Origin: Rhodospirillaceae bacterium
Lineage (GTDB): Bacteria > Pseudomonadota > Alphaproteobacteria > Bin65
Direction: 5' to 3'
DNA: 64,000 bases
Assembly: GCA_028819475.1 (NCBI GenBank)
Contig: JAPPLJ010000002.1
Span: forward strand, 1 to 64,000
The notes beneath the pieces were generated by a model, which had not been told where the DNA came from, did not search any database, and saw nothing but the letters and a program-made list of their open reading frames with translations. A program made the translations under genes and the position numbers. Shown piece after piece: positions 52,450 through 62,571 of the stretch. Position 1 is the first letter of the stretch, and each line of letters begins with the position of its first letter.

Positions 52450-53985
52450 TCAGATCCTGCGGTTCGCGCCGGCCCAGTAGGGGTCGCGCAGCCGGCGCTT
52501 GAATATCTTGCCCGAATCTTCCCGCGGCAGCGCGTCGTGGAATGCGACGACTCGCGGCACCTTGTATCCGGCGAGCCGCGCGGCGACGTGGGCGCGGATG
52601 TCGTCTTCGCTCACCGCATCGCCGGCTTCGACCGCAGCGGCGACTGCCTCGCCGAACTCGTCGTCCGGGATGCCGAAGACGGCGCAGTCGCGCACCGCCG
52701 GATGATCGCCGATGACGGCTTCGATCTCGGACGGATAGATGTTGACGCCGCCGGAGATGATCATGTCCTTGCGGCGGTCGCACAGATAGAGATAGCCGTC
52801 CTCGTCCTGCCAGCCGATATCGCCGTTTGTGAACCAGGCGCCGCCCTTCGTGCCTTCATCGAGCTCCGGCCGGTTGCGGTAGGTGAAGCCGTACGCCGGG
52901 TTGAGCTGCATGTAGAGTTCGCCTTCCTGCCCCGGCGGCAAAACCGCGCCGTCCGCGCCGCGGACCTGCACCGGCGTCGTCTTGCGCGGCTTGCCGACCG
53001 TGCCCGGCCGGGCCAGCCATTCCGCGCTCGAGGCGACCGAGACGATGGCCGCTTCGGTCGAGCCGTAATATTCGTGGATCACTGGCCCCCACCACTCGAT
53101 CATCGCCCGCTTGACGCCGGGCGGGCAGGGCGCCGCGCCGTGAATGACATATTTGAGGGAAGAGACGTCGTATCGCCGGCGCACGTCCTCGGGCAGGCGC
53201 AGCAGGCGGCTGAACATCGTCGGCACCATGTGCATCGCCTCCGCCTTGCGCTGCTCGGTCACGCGCAGCAGGTCCGCGGCGTCGAACCGCGGCATCAGGA
53301 AGAGGTCGCCGTCGAGGGCCAGGCAGCCGGACGAGTAGGCGAAGGTCGCGCTGTGATACATCGGTCCGGTCATGACGGCGTTCATGTCGCTCCACAGGCC
53401 GAACGCGTCCGCCATCATCGCACTGCCGCGTTCGATCGCTTCCGCGCCGGTGGACTCGCGGGTCACGCCCTTGGGCTGCGCTGTGGTGCCGGAGGTGTAG
53501 ATCATGGAGAAGCGGCCCGCCGGCGGCCCGGCGGCCGGCTCGAAGCCGCCGATCCAGTCCTCCCAGCGATCGAGACCGTCCGGCGCGCGCGCGGCGTCGT
53601 CGGCGATCCGGTAGGCCGCGATCATGGACGGCGCCGGTTCCACCGCGAGAATTCGGACCTTGTCCGGCACGAAGGGCCGGATTTCGGCCAGCAGATCGGT
53701 GTGGACGACCAGGACGTCCGCGCCGCAATCGGCCAGGATTGCGCCCACTTCCCCGCCGCGCAGATGCCAGTTGACCGGCACGATATAGGCGCCGGCCCAG
53801 TTGGCCGCGAGCGCCGTCTCCAGGAACGGAATGTCGTTGCGCAGCACCATGGCGACGGCGCTGCCGGGCCCGAGGCCGAGCGCCCGGAACCCCGCCGCCG
53901 CCCGGCGCGCATTGGCGTAGAGCGCCGCCTTGTCGAGCGCCCGGTCCGGCGTCGCGACGGTTCCCTTGGGCGGGGCGAAGGTCAT
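52450..53985 (-). CDS. AMP-forming acyl-CoA synthetase
   Basis: A 511-residue ANL-superfamily adenylating enzyme. The phosphate loop is MIYTSGTTAQPKGV, the A5 motif YYGSTEA, and the hinge and C-terminal motifs include LCDRRKDMIISGGVNIYPSE and the catalytic Lys in PREDSGKIFKRRL. It activates a carboxylic acid, probably aromatic or branched, to the CoA thioester. The chosen ATG starts at a normal N-terminal region. It is followed by the broken nitronate monooxygenase in the same direction. Confidence 0.92.
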   Translation of the reverse strand: MTFAPPKGTVATPDRALDKAALYANARRAAAGFRALGLGPGSAVAMVLRNDIPFLETALAANWAGAYIVPVNWHLRGGEVGAILADCGADVLVVHTDLLAEIRPFVPDKVRILAVEPAPSMIAAYRIADDAARAPDGLDRWEDWIGGFEPAAGPPAGRFSMIYTSGTTAQPKGVTRESTGAEAIERGSAMMADAFGLWSDMNAVMTGPMYHSATFAYSSGCLALDGDLFLMPRFDAADLLRVTEQRKAEAMHMVPTMFSRLLRLPEDVRRRYDVSSLKYVIHGAAPCPPGVKRAMIEWWGPVIHEYYGSTEAAIVSVASSAEWLARPGTVGKPRKTTPVQVRGADGAVLPPGQEGELYMQLNPAYGFTYRNRPELDEGTKGGAWFTNGDIGWQDEDGYLYLCDRRKDMIISGGVNIYPSEIEAVIGDHPAVRDCAVFGIPDDEFGEAVAAAVEAGDAVSEDDIRAHVAARLAGYKVPRVVAFHDALPREDSGKIFKRRLRDPYWAGANRRI

Positions 53986-54009
53986 GGCGGTTGATGCGGG
54001 ATCGCCCGT

Positions 54010-54167
54010 CCTTCGAGACGAGGTTTCGAGACGCGATCCTGCGGATCGCTCCTCAACCTCTCCTCAGGATGAAGCTGAAGTTGTGGAGCCAAAAAAATTC
54101 TTCATCCTGAGGAGGCCATTGAGGAGCGGTGCGAAGCGCCGCGTCTCGAAATGGCCGTCCCGAAGGA
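54010..54167. repeat. Long imperfect palindrome, intergenic
   Basis: About 158 bases that fold back on themselves: CTCCTCAGGATGAAG pairs with CTTCATCCTGAGGAG around an AT-rich centre (GGAGCCAAAAAAATT), and TTTCGAGACGCG pairs with CGCGTCTCGAAA further out. This is of the kind seen as dispersed repeats in alphaproteobacterial genomes. It separates the synthetase gene from the small monooxygenase-like gene. Confidence 0.8.
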
Positions 54168-54180
54168 CGCCCGCGCCGCC

Positions 54181-54498
54181 CTACTCCGCGGCGATGGCGA
54201 TGTCGCCGATGCTGTTGTCGACCACCACCGGCGTCTCGAAGAAGCGCACGTCCGGGTCGGCGCCGTAGCGGTCGGCGATGAAGGCGCGCCATTCGGGGCT
54301 GAAGGTCGCTTCGGCCGAAGCCCGGTCCTCGAACAGGTAGCAGCCGCCGCCGACGCCGGTCTCCGGGTTGAACAGATAGTATTTGCGCACCAGCCCCTCG
54401 ATCGACTGGTAGCGCGGCGCGGTGGCGGAGAACAGCTCCCGGGCCTTGTCCAGGGTCGTGCCTTCGGCCAGCGGGAAATTGACGACGGCGGTGATCAT
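54181..54498 (-). CDS. YdhR-like/ABM-type monooxygenase-fold protein
   Basis: A 105-residue ferredoxin-like alpha/beta protein: AVVNFPLAEGTTLDKARELF, VRKYYLFNPETGVGGGCYLF, and a C-terminal PDVRFFETPVVVDN. These match small antibiotic-biosynthesis-monooxygenase-like proteins such as YdhR. The enzymatic activity is unproven for most members. It lies 70 bases downstream of sdhB in the same direction with an AGGAGG upstream. Confidence 0.78.
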   Translation of the reverse strand: MITAVVNFPLAEGTTLDKARELFSATAPRYQSIEGLVRKYYLFNPETGVGGGCYLFEDRASAEATFSPEWRAFIADRYGADPDVRFFETPVVVDNSIGDIAIAAE

Positions 54499-54568
54499 GG
54501 GTGTTTCCTCCTGAATGTCGGGATCGCCGGGACGGGAGACGGTCCCGCCCGGCCGGGTTCGGATCGGT

Positions 54569-55345
54569 TTACTGCCGCGACACCATCAGCTTCTTGGTCT
54601 CGGCGATTGCTTTGGCCGGGTTGAGGTGCTTCGGGCAGGTGCTGGTGCAGTTCATGATGGTGTGGCAGCGGTAGAGGCGGAACGGGTCTTCCAGGTCGTC
54701 GAGCCGCTCGCCGGTATATTCGTCCCGGCTGTCGGCGATCCAGCGATAGGCCTGGAGCAGCACGGCCGGCCCGAGATAGCGCTCGCCGTTCCACCAGTAG
54801 GACGGGCAGCTCGTGCTGCAGGAGAAGCAGAGCACGCATTCCCACAGCCCGTCCAGCTTCTCGCGGTCTTCCGGCGATTGCAGGCGCTCGCGCTCCGGCG
54901 CCGGCGTCCTGGTCTTGAGCCAGGGCTCGACCGAGGCGAGCTGGGCGTAGGCCTGGGTCAGGTCCGGCACCAGGTCCTTGACCACCGGCAGGTGCGGCAG
55001 CGGATAGATCGGGATGTCGCCCCGGTAGTCGGCGATGAAGCTGGTGCAGGCCAGCGTGTTGGTGCCGCCGATGTTGAAGGCGCAGGAGCCGCACACCCCC
55101 TCGCGGCAGGAGCGGCGGAAGGCGAGCGTCGAATCGACCTCGTTCTTGATCTTGATGATCGCGTCGAGAACCATCGGCCCGCAATCGTCCAGGTCGACGG
55201 TGTAGGTGTCGAGCCGCGGGTTGTCCGCGCCGTCGGGGTCGTAGCGGTAGATCTTGAACCGCCTCGGCCGCTTCGCCCCTTCGGGCGACGGCCAGGCCTT
55301 GCCCTTCGCAATCCGGGAATTCGGCGGCAGTCTGAATTGGGCCAT
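54569..55345 (-). CDS. sdhB: Succinate dehydrogenase iron-sulfur subunit
   Basis: A 258-residue iron-sulfur subunit of complex II. The 2Fe-2S cysteines are in [18 protein letters not shown], the 4Fe-4S and 3Fe-4S cysteines in [17 protein letters not shown] and [20 protein letters not shown] 55345 gives the standard start [10 protein letters not shown]. It is the last sdh gene of a leftward sdhCDAB operon. Confidence 0.97.
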   Translation of the reverse strand: MAQFRLPPNSRIAKGKAWPSPEGAKRPRRFKIYRYDPDGADNPRLDTYTVDLDDCGPMVLDAIIKIKNEVDSTLAFRRSCREGVCGSCAFNIGGTNTLACTSFIADYRGDIPIYPLPHLPVVKDLVPDLTQAYAQLASVEPWLKTRTPAPERERLQSPEDREKLDGLWECVLCFSCSTSCPSYWWNGERYLGPAVLLQAYRWIADSRDEYTGERLDDLEDPFRLYRCHTIMNCTSTCPKHLNPAKAIAETKKLMVSRQ

Positions 55346-55395
55346 AGGTTCCGTTTCTTTCCTGCGGGCGGTTCCGCGCCTTCGGCTTTCAGGCG

Positions 55396-57183
55396 CTAAT
55401 ACACCCGTTCCTTCGGCGGGATTGGCGCCACGTCGTTGGTGAGCGTGTTCATGTGGACCGGGCGGTAGTCGATGGTCACGCCGCCGGCCTCGTCGCACCA
55501 CGAGATGGTGTGCTTCATCCAGTTCTCGTCGTCGCGCTCCGGGAAATCCTCGCGGGCGTGGGCGCCGCGGCTCTCCTCGCGGTTGGCGGCCGAGACGATG
55601 GTGACCAGCGCCTGGTAGATCAGGTTGTCGAACTCCAGGGTCTCGACCAGGTCGGTGTTCCAGATCATCGAGCGGTCATTGACCCTGAGATCGTCGCGCC
55701 GGGCCCAGATATCCTTCATGCGGGCGACGCCTTCGCCGAGAATGTCGCCGTCGCGGAAAACGGCGCAGTTGGACTGCATGACCCTCTGCATCTCCAGCCG
55801 GGCGGCGGCCGTCGGGGTGCCGCCGGCGGCATGGCGCATCCGGTCGAGCCGGTCGAGCGCCAGGTCGTCGGCGCCGTTGCCGAGCGGCCGGTGGCGCGCG
55901 CCGGGAGCGATGGTTTCCGCGCAATGGTCGGCGGCAGCGCGGCCGAACACGACCAGATCGAGCAGCGAGTTCGAGCCCAGCCGGTTGGCGCCGTGCACCG
56001 AGACGCAGGCCGCCTCGCCGATCGCCATCAGGCCGGGCACCGTGGCGTCGGCATCGCCGTTGCGCTTCGTGACCGCCTCGCCCCGGTAATTCGTCGGCAC
56101 GCCGCCCATATTGTAGTGGCAGGTCGGCAGCACCGGCATCGGATCCCTGGTGACGTCGACGCCGGCGAAGATGCGCGCGGTCTCCGAAATGCCGGGCAGC
56201 CGCTGGGCGATAGCGTCCGGGTCCAGATGCTCGATATGCAGGAAGATATGGTCGGCGTCCGGCCCGACGCCGCGCCCCTCACGGATCTCCAGGGTCATCG
56301 AGCGGCTGACGACATCGCGCGATGCGAGGTCCTTGGCCGAGGGCGCGTAGCGCTCCATGAAGCGCTCGCCCTCCGAATTGGTCAGATAGCCCCCCTCGCC
56401 GCGCACCCCCTCGGTGATCAGGCAGCCGGCACCATAGATGCCGGTCGGGTGGAACTGCACGAACTCCATGTCCTGGCAGGGCACGCCGGCGCGCAGGGCC
56501 ATGGCGTTGCCGTCGCCGGTCTGGGTGTGGGCGCCGGTGCAGGAGAAATAGATGCGGCCGTAGCCGCCGGTCGCCAGCACGGTCTGGTGGGCGCGGAAGC
56601 GGTGGATCGTACCGTCGTCCAGGTTCCAGGCGATGACGCCGAGCACCTCGCCGTCCTCGACCAGCAGGTCGACGGCGAAATATTCGACGAAGAATTCCGC
56701 GTTGTGGCGCAGGCTCTGCTGGTAGAGCGTGTGCAGGATGGCGTGGCCGGTCCGGTCGGCGGCGGCGCAGGTGCGCTGCGCGATGCCCTCGCCATAGTTG
56801 GTCGTCATGCCGCCGAAGGCGCGCTGGTAGATTTTGCCGTCCGGCGTCCGGCTGAACGGCACGCCGTGATGCTCCAGCTCGATGATCGCCGGGATCGCCT
56901 CCTTGCACATATATTCGATGGCGTCCTGGTCGCCGAGCCAGTCGGCGCCCTTGACGGTGTCGTACATGTGCCAGCGCCAGTCGTCCTCGCCCATGTTACC
57001 GAGCGCGGCGGAGATGCCGCCCTGGGCCGCCACGGTGTGGGAGCGGGTCGGGAAGACCTTGGTGATGCAGGCGGTGCGCAGGCCCTTCTCGGCCATGCCG
57101 AAGGTGGCGCGCAGCCCGGCGCCGCCGGCGCCGACGACCACGACATCGTATTGGTGTTCGACGATCTCGTAGGCCCTGCCCAT
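55396..57183 (-). CDS. sdhA: Succinate dehydrogenase flavoprotein subunit
   Basis: A 595-residue flavoprotein. It opens [20 protein letters not shown] (FAD-binding), has [20 protein letters not shown] with the FAD-linked His, and the active-site [20 protein letters not shown] stretch. The C-terminal region ends [20 protein letters not shown]. It oxidises succinate to fumarate and lies between sdhD and sdhB. Confidence 0.98.
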   Translation of the reverse strand: MGRAYEIVEHQYDVVVVGAGGAGLRATFGMAEKGLRTACITKVFPTRSHTVAAQGGISAALGNMGEDDWRWHMYDTVKGADWLGDQDAIEYMCKEAIPAIIELEHHGVPFSRTPDGKIYQRAFGGMTTNYGEGIAQRTCAAADRTGHAILHTLYQQSLRHNAEFFVEYFAVDLLVEDGEVLGVIAWNLDDGTIHRFRAHQTVLATGGYGRIYFSCTGAHTQTGDGNAMALRAGVPCQDMEFVQFHPTGIYGAGCLITEGVRGEGGYLTNSEGERFMERYAPSAKDLASRDVVSRSMTLEIREGRGVGPDADHIFLHIEHLDPDAIAQRLPGISETARIFAGVDVTRDPMPVLPTCHYNMGGVPTNYRGEAVTKRNGDADATVPGLMAIGEAACVSVHGANRLGSNSLLDLVVFGRAAADHCAETIAPGARHRPLGNGADDLALDRLDRMRHAAGGTPTAAARLEMQRVMQSNCAVFRDGDILGEGVARMKDIWARRDDLRVNDRSMIWNTDLVETLEFDNLIYQALVTIVSAANREESRGAHAREDFPERDDENWMKHTISWCDEAGGVTIDYRPVHMNTLTNDVAPIPPKERVY

Positions 57184-57190
57184 GCCTCGC

Positions 57191-57571
57191 CTATCCCCCG
57201 AACGCCAGCATGAGCACGGAAACGATCCCGATGCCGCCGAACAGCAGGGCGGCGAGCTTCACGAAGACGATCAGGCCGATCTTCCAGCCCTCGTTATGGA
57301 CATAGTCCTCGATCACGACCTGGAGGCCGAGCTGGCCGTGGTGGAAGGCGGCCAGGATCGTCAGGACCAGCAGCCCGGCGGTGACCGGGTTGCCGAGCCA
57401 GTCCGCGATCGCGCCGCGGTCGGCGCCGGCCAGCATCAGGATGCTGACCACGATCCAGACCGTCAGCGGCACCAGCGCGATGGCGGTGACCCGCTGGGCC
57501 CACCAGTGATGCGTCCCTTCCTTCGCGCTGCCGAGGCCGCGGACCCGGCCGAGCGGGGTCCGGAAGCTCAT
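57191..57571 (-). CDS. sdhD: Succinate dehydrogenase membrane anchor subunit
   Basis: A 126-residue anchor with three membrane helices. The pattern [18 protein letters not shown] contains the haem-ligand His and the quinone-site acid and Tyr of the SdhD family. The start at 57571 overlaps the end of sdhC by an ATGA, and the stop is seven bases from the sdhA start. Confidence 0.93.
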   Translation of the reverse strand: MSFRTPLGRVRGLGSAKEGTHHWWAQRVTAIALVPLTVWIVVSILMLAGADRGAIADWLGNPVTAGLLVLTILAAFHHGQLGLQVVIEDYVHNEGWKIGLIVFVKLAALLFGGIGIVSVLMLAFGG

Positions 57572-57981
57572 GCCGGCGCTCCCGCGGGCGTCAGTGCGAC
57601 GACGGCGGACAGAACGGTGAGCGCGGCGGCGGCGGCCACGACGATCATTCCGCTCGCCCGCGCCGGACCGAGTTCGAGGCCGATTCCGGCGTCCCAGAAC
57701 AGGTGCCGGATGCCGTTGCACAGGTGGTAGTAGAGCGCGAAGGCCCAGCCGATCAGCAGGACGATGCCGGGCCAGCTCGCCATGACGCCCTGGACCCAGG
57801 CGAAATACGCGGCGCTCGAAGCCGCGGCGGCGAGCCACCAGACCAGCAGCAGCGTGCCCGCCGCCAGCGCCACCCCGGTGATCCGGTGAAGGATGGACAG
57901 CACCGATGTCCATTGCGGCTTGTAGACCTGGAGATGGGGCGAGAGCGGCCGGTCGCGCCGGGCCGGGGGGTCGGAAGCCAT
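57568..57981 (-). CDS. sdhC: Succinate dehydrogenase cytochrome b556 subunit
   Basis: A 137-residue cytochrome b subunit. Typical sequence is RPLSPHLQVYKPQWTSVLSI, then HRITGVALAAGTLLL and YYHLCNGIRHLFWDAGIGLE with the haem His. First gene of the sdhCDAB operon; its promoter should lie in the 180 bases before the VapC-type gene's stop. Confidence 0.95.
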   Translation of the reverse strand: MASDPPARRDRPLSPHLQVYKPQWTSVLSILHRITGVALAAGTLLLVWWLAAAASSAAYFAWVQGVMASWPGIVLLIGWAFALYYHLCNGIRHLFWDAGIGLELGPARASGMIVVAAAAALTVLSAVVALTPAGAPA

Positions 57982-58157
57982 GTGCCATCCGTCTGGGGCG
58001 GAAACTGTGACGGGTGTTTATTGCGCCACCGCGCAAGAGAGGCAAGGCGCATGGCCACGGCTTGCGGCGATATTGCGTTGCTGCGGCCGGCGCGCGGCCG
58101 TCCCCCGATGGAACAATGGCAACGTGGCGCACCGCGATACGGCGCACCGGCCGCGTC

Positions 58158-58577
58158 CTACGCCATCCACGGATCGACGGTCTTCAATCCCGCCGCCTCG
58201 AACAGGGCGGTGTCCCGCGTCGCCACCATCATGCCGTTGGCCGCGGCGGTCGCCGCAATGTAACCGTCGGACACCGGGATCGTCCGCCCCCCGGACCCCG
58301 CCTTCTCCATCAGCGCCGCATAGGCCTGCGAGGCGGCGAGATCGAAGGCCAATACCCGCCCGGCGAACATCGGCAGGACCTGCCCCTCCAGATCCTCGTC
58401 CAGCCGGTCCCGGCGGCGGCCGGCCGGCAGCGATCGCACTCCGAAGCGCAGTTCGGCGACGGTGATGGCGGACAGGTACAGCGTTTCCAGCGACTGTGCG
58501 TCGAGCCATGCGGCGACGCGCGGCTCCGGAGCCCCGCGCAGCGGCTCCGACACCACGTTGGTGTCGACCAGGATCAT
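58158..58577 (-). CDS. vapC: PIN-domain ribonuclease toxin (VapC/FitB type)
   Basis: A 139-residue PIN-domain protein. Acidic active-site residues appear in LVDTNVVSEPLRG, SAITVAELRFGV, PVSDGYIAATAAANG and ATRDTALFEAAGL, the FitB-type variant. It is predicted to cleave RNA and to be blocked by the partner protein. It overlaps the antitoxin gene by four bases (ATGA). Confidence 0.92.
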   Translation of the reverse strand: MILVDTNVVSEPLRGAPEPRVAAWLDAQSLETLYLSAITVAELRFGVRSLPAGRRRDRLDEDLEGQVLPMFAGRVLAFDLAASQAYAALMEKAGSGGRTIPVSDGYIAATAAANGMMVATRDTALFEAAGLKTVDPWMA

Positions 58578-58825
58578 TCCAGATCGATCGGCCGGGCCGG
58601 CGCGGTATCGCGTTGCGCGAAGCCTGCGAACTCCTCGTCCGTCAACCCGGCGCGCCGGCCGACGGCGGTCAGCAGCGTTCCCAACGTAGCCCGCCCTTCG
58701 GGCAGGACCGTTTCCGCCAGGATGGCGCGCACTTCGGCCTCGGTGCTGCGGCCGCGCAGAGCGGCCCGCACGCGCAGGGCGCGATGCACCTCGTCGGGCA
58801 GGTTGCGCACGGTCAGAATGGGCAT
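58574..58825 (-). CDS. vapB: Ribbon-helix-helix antitoxin (FitA/VapB type)
   Basis: An 83-residue antitoxin. The N-terminal ribbon-helix-helix is ILTVRNLPDEVHRALRVRAA followed by LRGRSTEAEVRAIL; the C-terminal part (LTDEEFAGFAQRDTAPARPI) should wrap the toxin. ATG 58825 fits the family start better than an upstream ATG at 58867. Autoregulation by the toxin-antitoxin complex is expected. Confidence 0.9.
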   Translation of the reverse strand: MPILTVRNLPDEVHRALRVRAALRGRSTEAEVRAILAETVLPEGRATLGTLLTAVGRRAGLTDEEFAGFAQRDTAPARPIDLE

Positions 58826-58849
58826 ATGCAAATTCCAGTCATGACTTCG

Positions 58850-58875
58850 TTGCATGCAATTTATCAATATGCATA
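58850..58875. promoter_or_regulatory. Candidate autoregulatory operator upstream of the antitoxin gene
   Basis: Two short palindromes, TTGCATGCAA (58850-58859) and ATATGCATAC (58867-58876 region), lie 25-50 bases upstream of the antitoxin start, in an AT-rich pocket. Ribbon-helix-helix antitoxins bind such paired inverted repeats. The assignment is by position only. Confidence 0.4.
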
Positions 58876-58965
58876 CATCTCTGCAAGCTCGCCGATATGG
58901 CCAAGGCTTCGCGGCGGCGCCGGCTCCTCAGCGCCCTGCAGCGGCCGATCATCCTTCGAGGGCAG

Positions 58966-60015
58966 CTATCGCGGGATCAGCACGGTGTAGTCGAGATCGA
59001 GCACGACGCTTTCCGGGTAGCGGCCGTCGCCGTCCCTGTCCGGGAAGCCGGCGCAGGGCGTGTCCTTCGCCGCCACCGTGCGCAGCCGCAGCGCGCCGAG
59101 CGCCGCGTTGCCCGGCAGCTCCAGCCGCTCGACGATCTCCGACCAGGCATAGATCGTGTCGCCGGCGAACACCGGGCCGACATGCCGCCCGCCGTTGATC
59201 GCGGCGATCCGGAAGCCGTTGGCGAGGCCGTTGAAGCTGAGCGCGCGCGCCACGCTCATGACGTGGCCGCCATAGACCAGCCGCCGGCCGAACCGGCCCT
59301 CGCCCTCCGTATGCTGGTTGAAATGCACCTTCGCGGTGTTCTGGTAGAGCCGGGTCGCGGTCGCGTGCTCGGCTTCCTCGATCGTCATGCCGTCGACATG
59401 GTCGATCTTCTCGCCCGGCGCATAATCGCCCCAGCGCCAGGCTTCGCCGGAAAGGGCGTCGTCCCAGCCGTCCGGATCGAAGGCGGCGGGAGCCGCCAGC
59501 CTGCCCGCCGCAACCGCCCCGGGCAGGTCCGGCACGGCCGCTTCGGGCGCCGGCGCAGACGCATCCCGCTTGCGCACCATGACCCAGCGGACATAGCCGA
59601 GCACCCTCGCGCCGCACTGGTTCTCGCCGACGGTGCGGACATAGACGATGCCGGTCTTGCCGTTGGCGTTCTCGCGCAGGCCGATGACCTCGGAGCGGGC
59701 CGACAGGCTGTCGCCGGGCCAGACCGGCGCGCCGAACACGCAATCGGCATAGCCCAGGTTGGCGACGGCGTTGAGCGAAATGTCCGGCACCGTCTTGCCG
59801 AACACCGTGTGGAACACCAGCAAGTCGTCGAGCGGCGCGCATTCGTAGCCGACGGCTTGCGCGAAGGCATCCGACGACTGCACGGCGAAGCGGCTGCCGG
59901 TGAGCGCCGTGTAGAGCGCCGCGTCGCCCGCCGTCAGCGTGCGCGGCGTGGCGTGCCGGATGCGCTGGCCGACGCGGAAATCCTCGAAGAAGTTGCCGGG
60001 GTTCGTCTTGTTCAT
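58966..60015 (-). CDS. mch: Mesaconyl-CoA (2-methylfumaryl-CoA) hydratase
   Basis: A 349-residue double MaoC/hot-dog hydratase. The start MNKTNPGNFFEDFRVGQRIR followed by HATPRTLTAGDAALYTALTG and RFAVQSSDAFAQ is distinctive for mesaconyl-CoA hydratase of the ethylmalonyl-CoA pathway, which handles acetyl-CoA assimilation and propionyl-CoA-linked carbon. The second hot-dog module has NQHTEGEGRFGRRLVYGGHV. ATG 60015 fits the family start. The presence of this enzyme suggests assimilation of C2 compounds in an alphaproteobacterium. Confidence 0.88.
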   Translation of the reverse strand: MNKTNPGNFFEDFRVGQRIRHATPRTLTAGDAALYTALTGSRFAVQSSDAFAQAVGYECAPLDDLLVFHTVFGKTVPDISLNAVANLGYADCVFGAPVWPGDSLSARSEVIGLRENANGKTGIVYVRTVGENQCGARVLGYVRWVMVRKRDASAPAPEAAVPDLPGAVAAGRLAAPAAFDPDGWDDALSGEAWRWGDYAPGEKIDHVDGMTIEEAEHATATRLYQNTAKVHFNQHTEGEGRFGRRLVYGGHVMSVARALSFNGLANGFRIAAINGGRHVGPVFAGDTIYAWSEIVERLELPGNAALGALRLRTVAAKDTPCAGFPDRDGDGRYPESVVLDLDYTVLIPR

Positions 60016-60082
60016 GGGGGCTGGTTTGCACCTGCTTGCGTTCGGGTCGAAAATCGGCGGAACCGTGCAAATAACACAATCC

Positions 60083-60208
60083 GTCATATCGACCGTAGCC
60101 CCGGACCTGATCCGGGGCGAAGCGGAGATATCTTTCCGGCGCGGCGCAAAGTCCGGGGCGCACTGCCGGAAAGATTTCTCCACTCACTCCGTTCGGTCGA
60201 AATGACGG
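60083..60208. repeat. Intergenic palindromic repeat, family 1, copy C
   Basis: A 126-base element starting GTCATATCGACCGTAGCC, with GGAGATATCTTTCC and GGAAAGATTTCTCC arms, ending GGTCGAAATGACGGTA. Same as copies at 25868-25990 and 29637-29757. It separates mch from the TlpA-type gene. Confidence 0.9.
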
Positions 60209-60229
60209 TACGGGAAGGGGCGGGCGGGC

Positions 60230-60859
60230 TCAGCTGCCGGGCCGGGCAATATAGAAGCGCAGGAAGGCCTTCGCCTGCGGCGAATCCCACGCCGCGGGGC
60301 CGAGCAGGTAGCCGACGATCCGGTGCCTGCGGTCGAGCAGGAAGGTCGCCGGCAGGCCGCTGACGCCGAGGCGGCGGGCGGTCTTCCAGCGCGAGTCGAG
60401 CAGGATCGGCAGGTGCCTGTAGCCCTGCTCCTGCCAGAACGGCCCGACCGCCGCCATGCCCTTGCGGTCGAGCGAGACGGTGAGCACGGCGAATTCCGGC
60501 CCGCCCAGCGCCGCCTGCAGCCGGTCCAGAGTCGGCATCTCGTGGATGCAGGGGGCGCACCAGGTCGCCCAGAAGTTGACCAGCAGAACCTTGCCCCTGT
60601 AGCGCGCCATGGTGACCGGCCGGCCCTCCGCGTCGGCGAACGGGCCGAACTGCACGGCGCGCGGCTCCTTCAGGAAGACGAAGGCGCGGGCCGTTCCGCT
60701 GAAGGGCGGCGGTTCGGCAGACGCCTTGGCGGCGCGTTTCGGCCCCGGCGCTGCGTCGGCGGCCGGCGGCGGAGCGGCGGCGGCGAGCGCCAGCAGGATG
60801 GCGGCCACCAGCCCGAAGATCCGCTTCCCGGAGAGCTGTTCCGTTGTCCGTTTCCGCAT
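60230..60859 (-). CDS. tlpA: TlpA-like thiol:disulfide oxidoreductase
   Basis: A 209-residue secreted or membrane-anchored thioredoxin-fold protein. An N-terminal hydrophobic stretch (FGLVAAILLALAAAAPPPAA) anchors it; the active site is VNFWATWCAPCIHEMP (C-x-x-C), and the cis-Pro is in VSGLPATFLLDRR. TlpA-type proteins reduce periplasmic cysteines, for example for cytochrome c oxidase. It is divergent from argH, 18 bases apart. Confidence 0.9.
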   Translation of the reverse strand: MRKRTTEQLSGKRIFGLVAAILLALAAAAPPPAADAAPGPKRAAKASAEPPPFSGTARAFVFLKEPRAVQFGPFADAEGRPVTMARYRGKVLLVNFWATWCAPCIHEMPTLDRLQAALGGPEFAVLTVSLDRKGMAAVGPFWQEQGYRHLPILLDSRWKTARRLGVSGLPATFLLDRRHRIVGYLLGPAAWDSPQAKAFLRFYIARPGS

Positions 60860-60877
60860 CGCGCCTAACTCCCGCCC

Positions 60878-62284
60878 ATGTCCGAACCGAAGACCAATAC
60901 CCTGTGGGGCGGCCGCTTCGCCGCCGGACCCGACGCCCTGATGGAGGCGATCAACGCCTCGATCAGCTTCGACCGGCGCCTGTATGCCTGCGATATCGCC
61001 GGGTCGAAGGCCCATGCGGCGATGCTCGCCGATTGCGGCATCATATCGAAGGAAGATGCGGCGGCAATCGGGCAGGGGCTCGACACGATCCTTCAAGAGA
61101 TCGAGAGCGGCCGCTTCGAATTCAGCGCGGCGCTGGAAGACATCCACATGAATATCGAGGCGCGGCTCGCCGAGCTGATCGGCCCGGCGGCCGGCCGGCT
61201 GCACACCGCGCGCTCGCGCAACGACCAGGTGGCGACGGACCTGCGCCTCTGGGTGCGCGACGCCATCGACGGCCTGGACGCCGACCTGAACGGCCTGCAA
61301 TCGGCCCTGATCGACAGGGCCGAGGCCCATGCCGATACGGTCATGCCCGGCTTCACCCATCTGCAATCGGCCCAGCCGGTGACCTTCGGGCACCACATGC
61401 TGGCCTATGCCGCCATGTTCGGGCGCGACCGGGCGCGGCTTGCCGATGCGCGGGGGCGGGTCAACGAATCGCCGCTCGGCGCCGCGGCGCTCGCGGGCAC
61501 CGCCTTCCCGATCGACCGGGCGCAGACCGCCGCCGCGCTGGGCTTCGACCGGCCGATGGCCAATTCGCTCGACGCGGTCTCGGCGCGCGATTTCGCGCTC
61601 GAATTCCTCGCCGCCTGCGCGATCTGCGCCACCCATCTGTCGCGCCTGGCCGAGGAGATCGTCATCTGGTCGAGCGCGCAGTTCGGCTTCATCGGCCTGT
61701 CCGACAGTTTCTCCACCGGCAGTTCGATCATGCCGCAGAAGCGCAATCCGGACGCCGCGGAGCTCGTGCGCGCCAAGGCCGGCCGGATCGTCGGCGCGCT
61801 GACCGGCCTGGCGGTCGTCATGAAGAGCCTGCCGCTCGCCTATTCCAAGGACATGCAGGAAGACAAGGAGCCGGTGTTCGACGCCGCCGACAGCCTCGCG
61901 GTCTGCGTCCGGGCGACGGCCGGCATGATCCGGGAAATGACGGTGAACGGGGACAGGCTGCTGGCGGCGGCCGGCGCCGGCTTCGCAACCGCGACCGATC
62001 TGGCGGACTGGCTGGTGCGGGAGCTCGGCCTGCCGTTCCGCGACGCGCACCGGACGACCGGCGCCCTGGTGAAGCTGGCCGAGGCGCGCGGCGTCGGTCT
62101 CGACGGCCTGACCCTCGACGAGATGCAGGGCGTCGAGCCGCGGGTGACGGGGGCTGTCTTCGACGTGCTGACGGTGCAATATTCCGTCGCCAGCCGGACG
62201 TCGTCCGGCGGCACCGCGCCGGACAATGTCCGGGCGGCAGCAGTTGCCGCGCGCGCCGCTCTGGCCGGGCGCGGCAACCCGTGA
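60878..62284 (+). CDS. argH: Argininosuccinate lyase
   Basis: A 468-residue lyase releasing arginine and fumarate from argininosuccinate. Signature [20 protein letters not shown] contains the catalytic Ser; other conserved parts are [34 protein letters not shown] and [20 protein letters not shown]. It is followed by lptM and lysA in the same direction, a typical alphaproteobacterial order. Confidence 0.98.
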   Translation: MSEPKTNTLWGGRFAAGPDALMEAINASISFDRRLYACDIAGSKAHAAMLADCGIISKEDAAAIGQGLDTILQEIESGRFEFSAALEDIHMNIEARLAELIGPAAGRLHTARSRNDQVATDLRLWVRDAIDGLDADLNGLQSALIDRAEAHADTVMPGFTHLQSAQPVTFGHHMLAYAAMFGRDRARLADARGRVNESPLGAAALAGTAFPIDRAQTAAALGFDRPMANSLDAVSARDFALEFLAACAICATHLSRLAEEIVIWSSAQFGFIGLSDSFSTGSSIMPQKRNPDAAELVRAKAGRIVGALTGLAVVMKSLPLAYSKDMQEDKEPVFDAADSLAVCVRATAGMIREMTVNGDRLLAAAGAGFATATDLADWLVRELGLPFRDAHRTTGALVKLAEARGVGLDGLTLDEMQGVEPRVTGAVFDVLTVQYSVASRTSSGGTAPDNVRAAAVAARAALAGRGNP

Positions 62285-62298
62285 CGGGAGACAGCCGC

Positions 62299-62475
62299 AT
62301 GGTCCGGGTCTTGACGCTACTGCTGGCCGCCGGCGTTCTCGGATTCGCCCTGGCGGCGTGCGGCAAGAAGGACGATCCGCGGGCCGCCACCGGGGTCGAC
62401 CGCTATCCGGCGGGATACCCCGCGGGCGCACCCGCCGGCCGGGCAACGATTTTCCGGAAACCCGGCCCGGAATAG
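62299..62475 (+). CDS. lptM: LptM-like small lipoprotein
   Basis: A 58-residue lipoprotein. The signal sequence VRVLTLLLAAGVLGFALAAC ends in a lipobox with Cys followed by GKKDDP, the hallmark of LptM (YifL), which helps the LptD lipopolysaccharide translocon mature. The C-terminus has YPAGYPAGAPAGRATIF. It lies between argH and lysA, the standard position. Confidence 0.85.
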   Translation: MVRVLTLLLAAGVLGFALAACGKKDDPRAATGVDRYPAGYPAGAPAGRATIFRKPGPE

Positions 62476-62571
62476 AGCCGCCGTCCGGCAGCGCCCGCTG
62501 ACCGCCGACGCCATCCCCGCCCGGCGCTGTCCACTGAGGCTCCGCCGGGCGCCAACTGCGGATATCACCCA

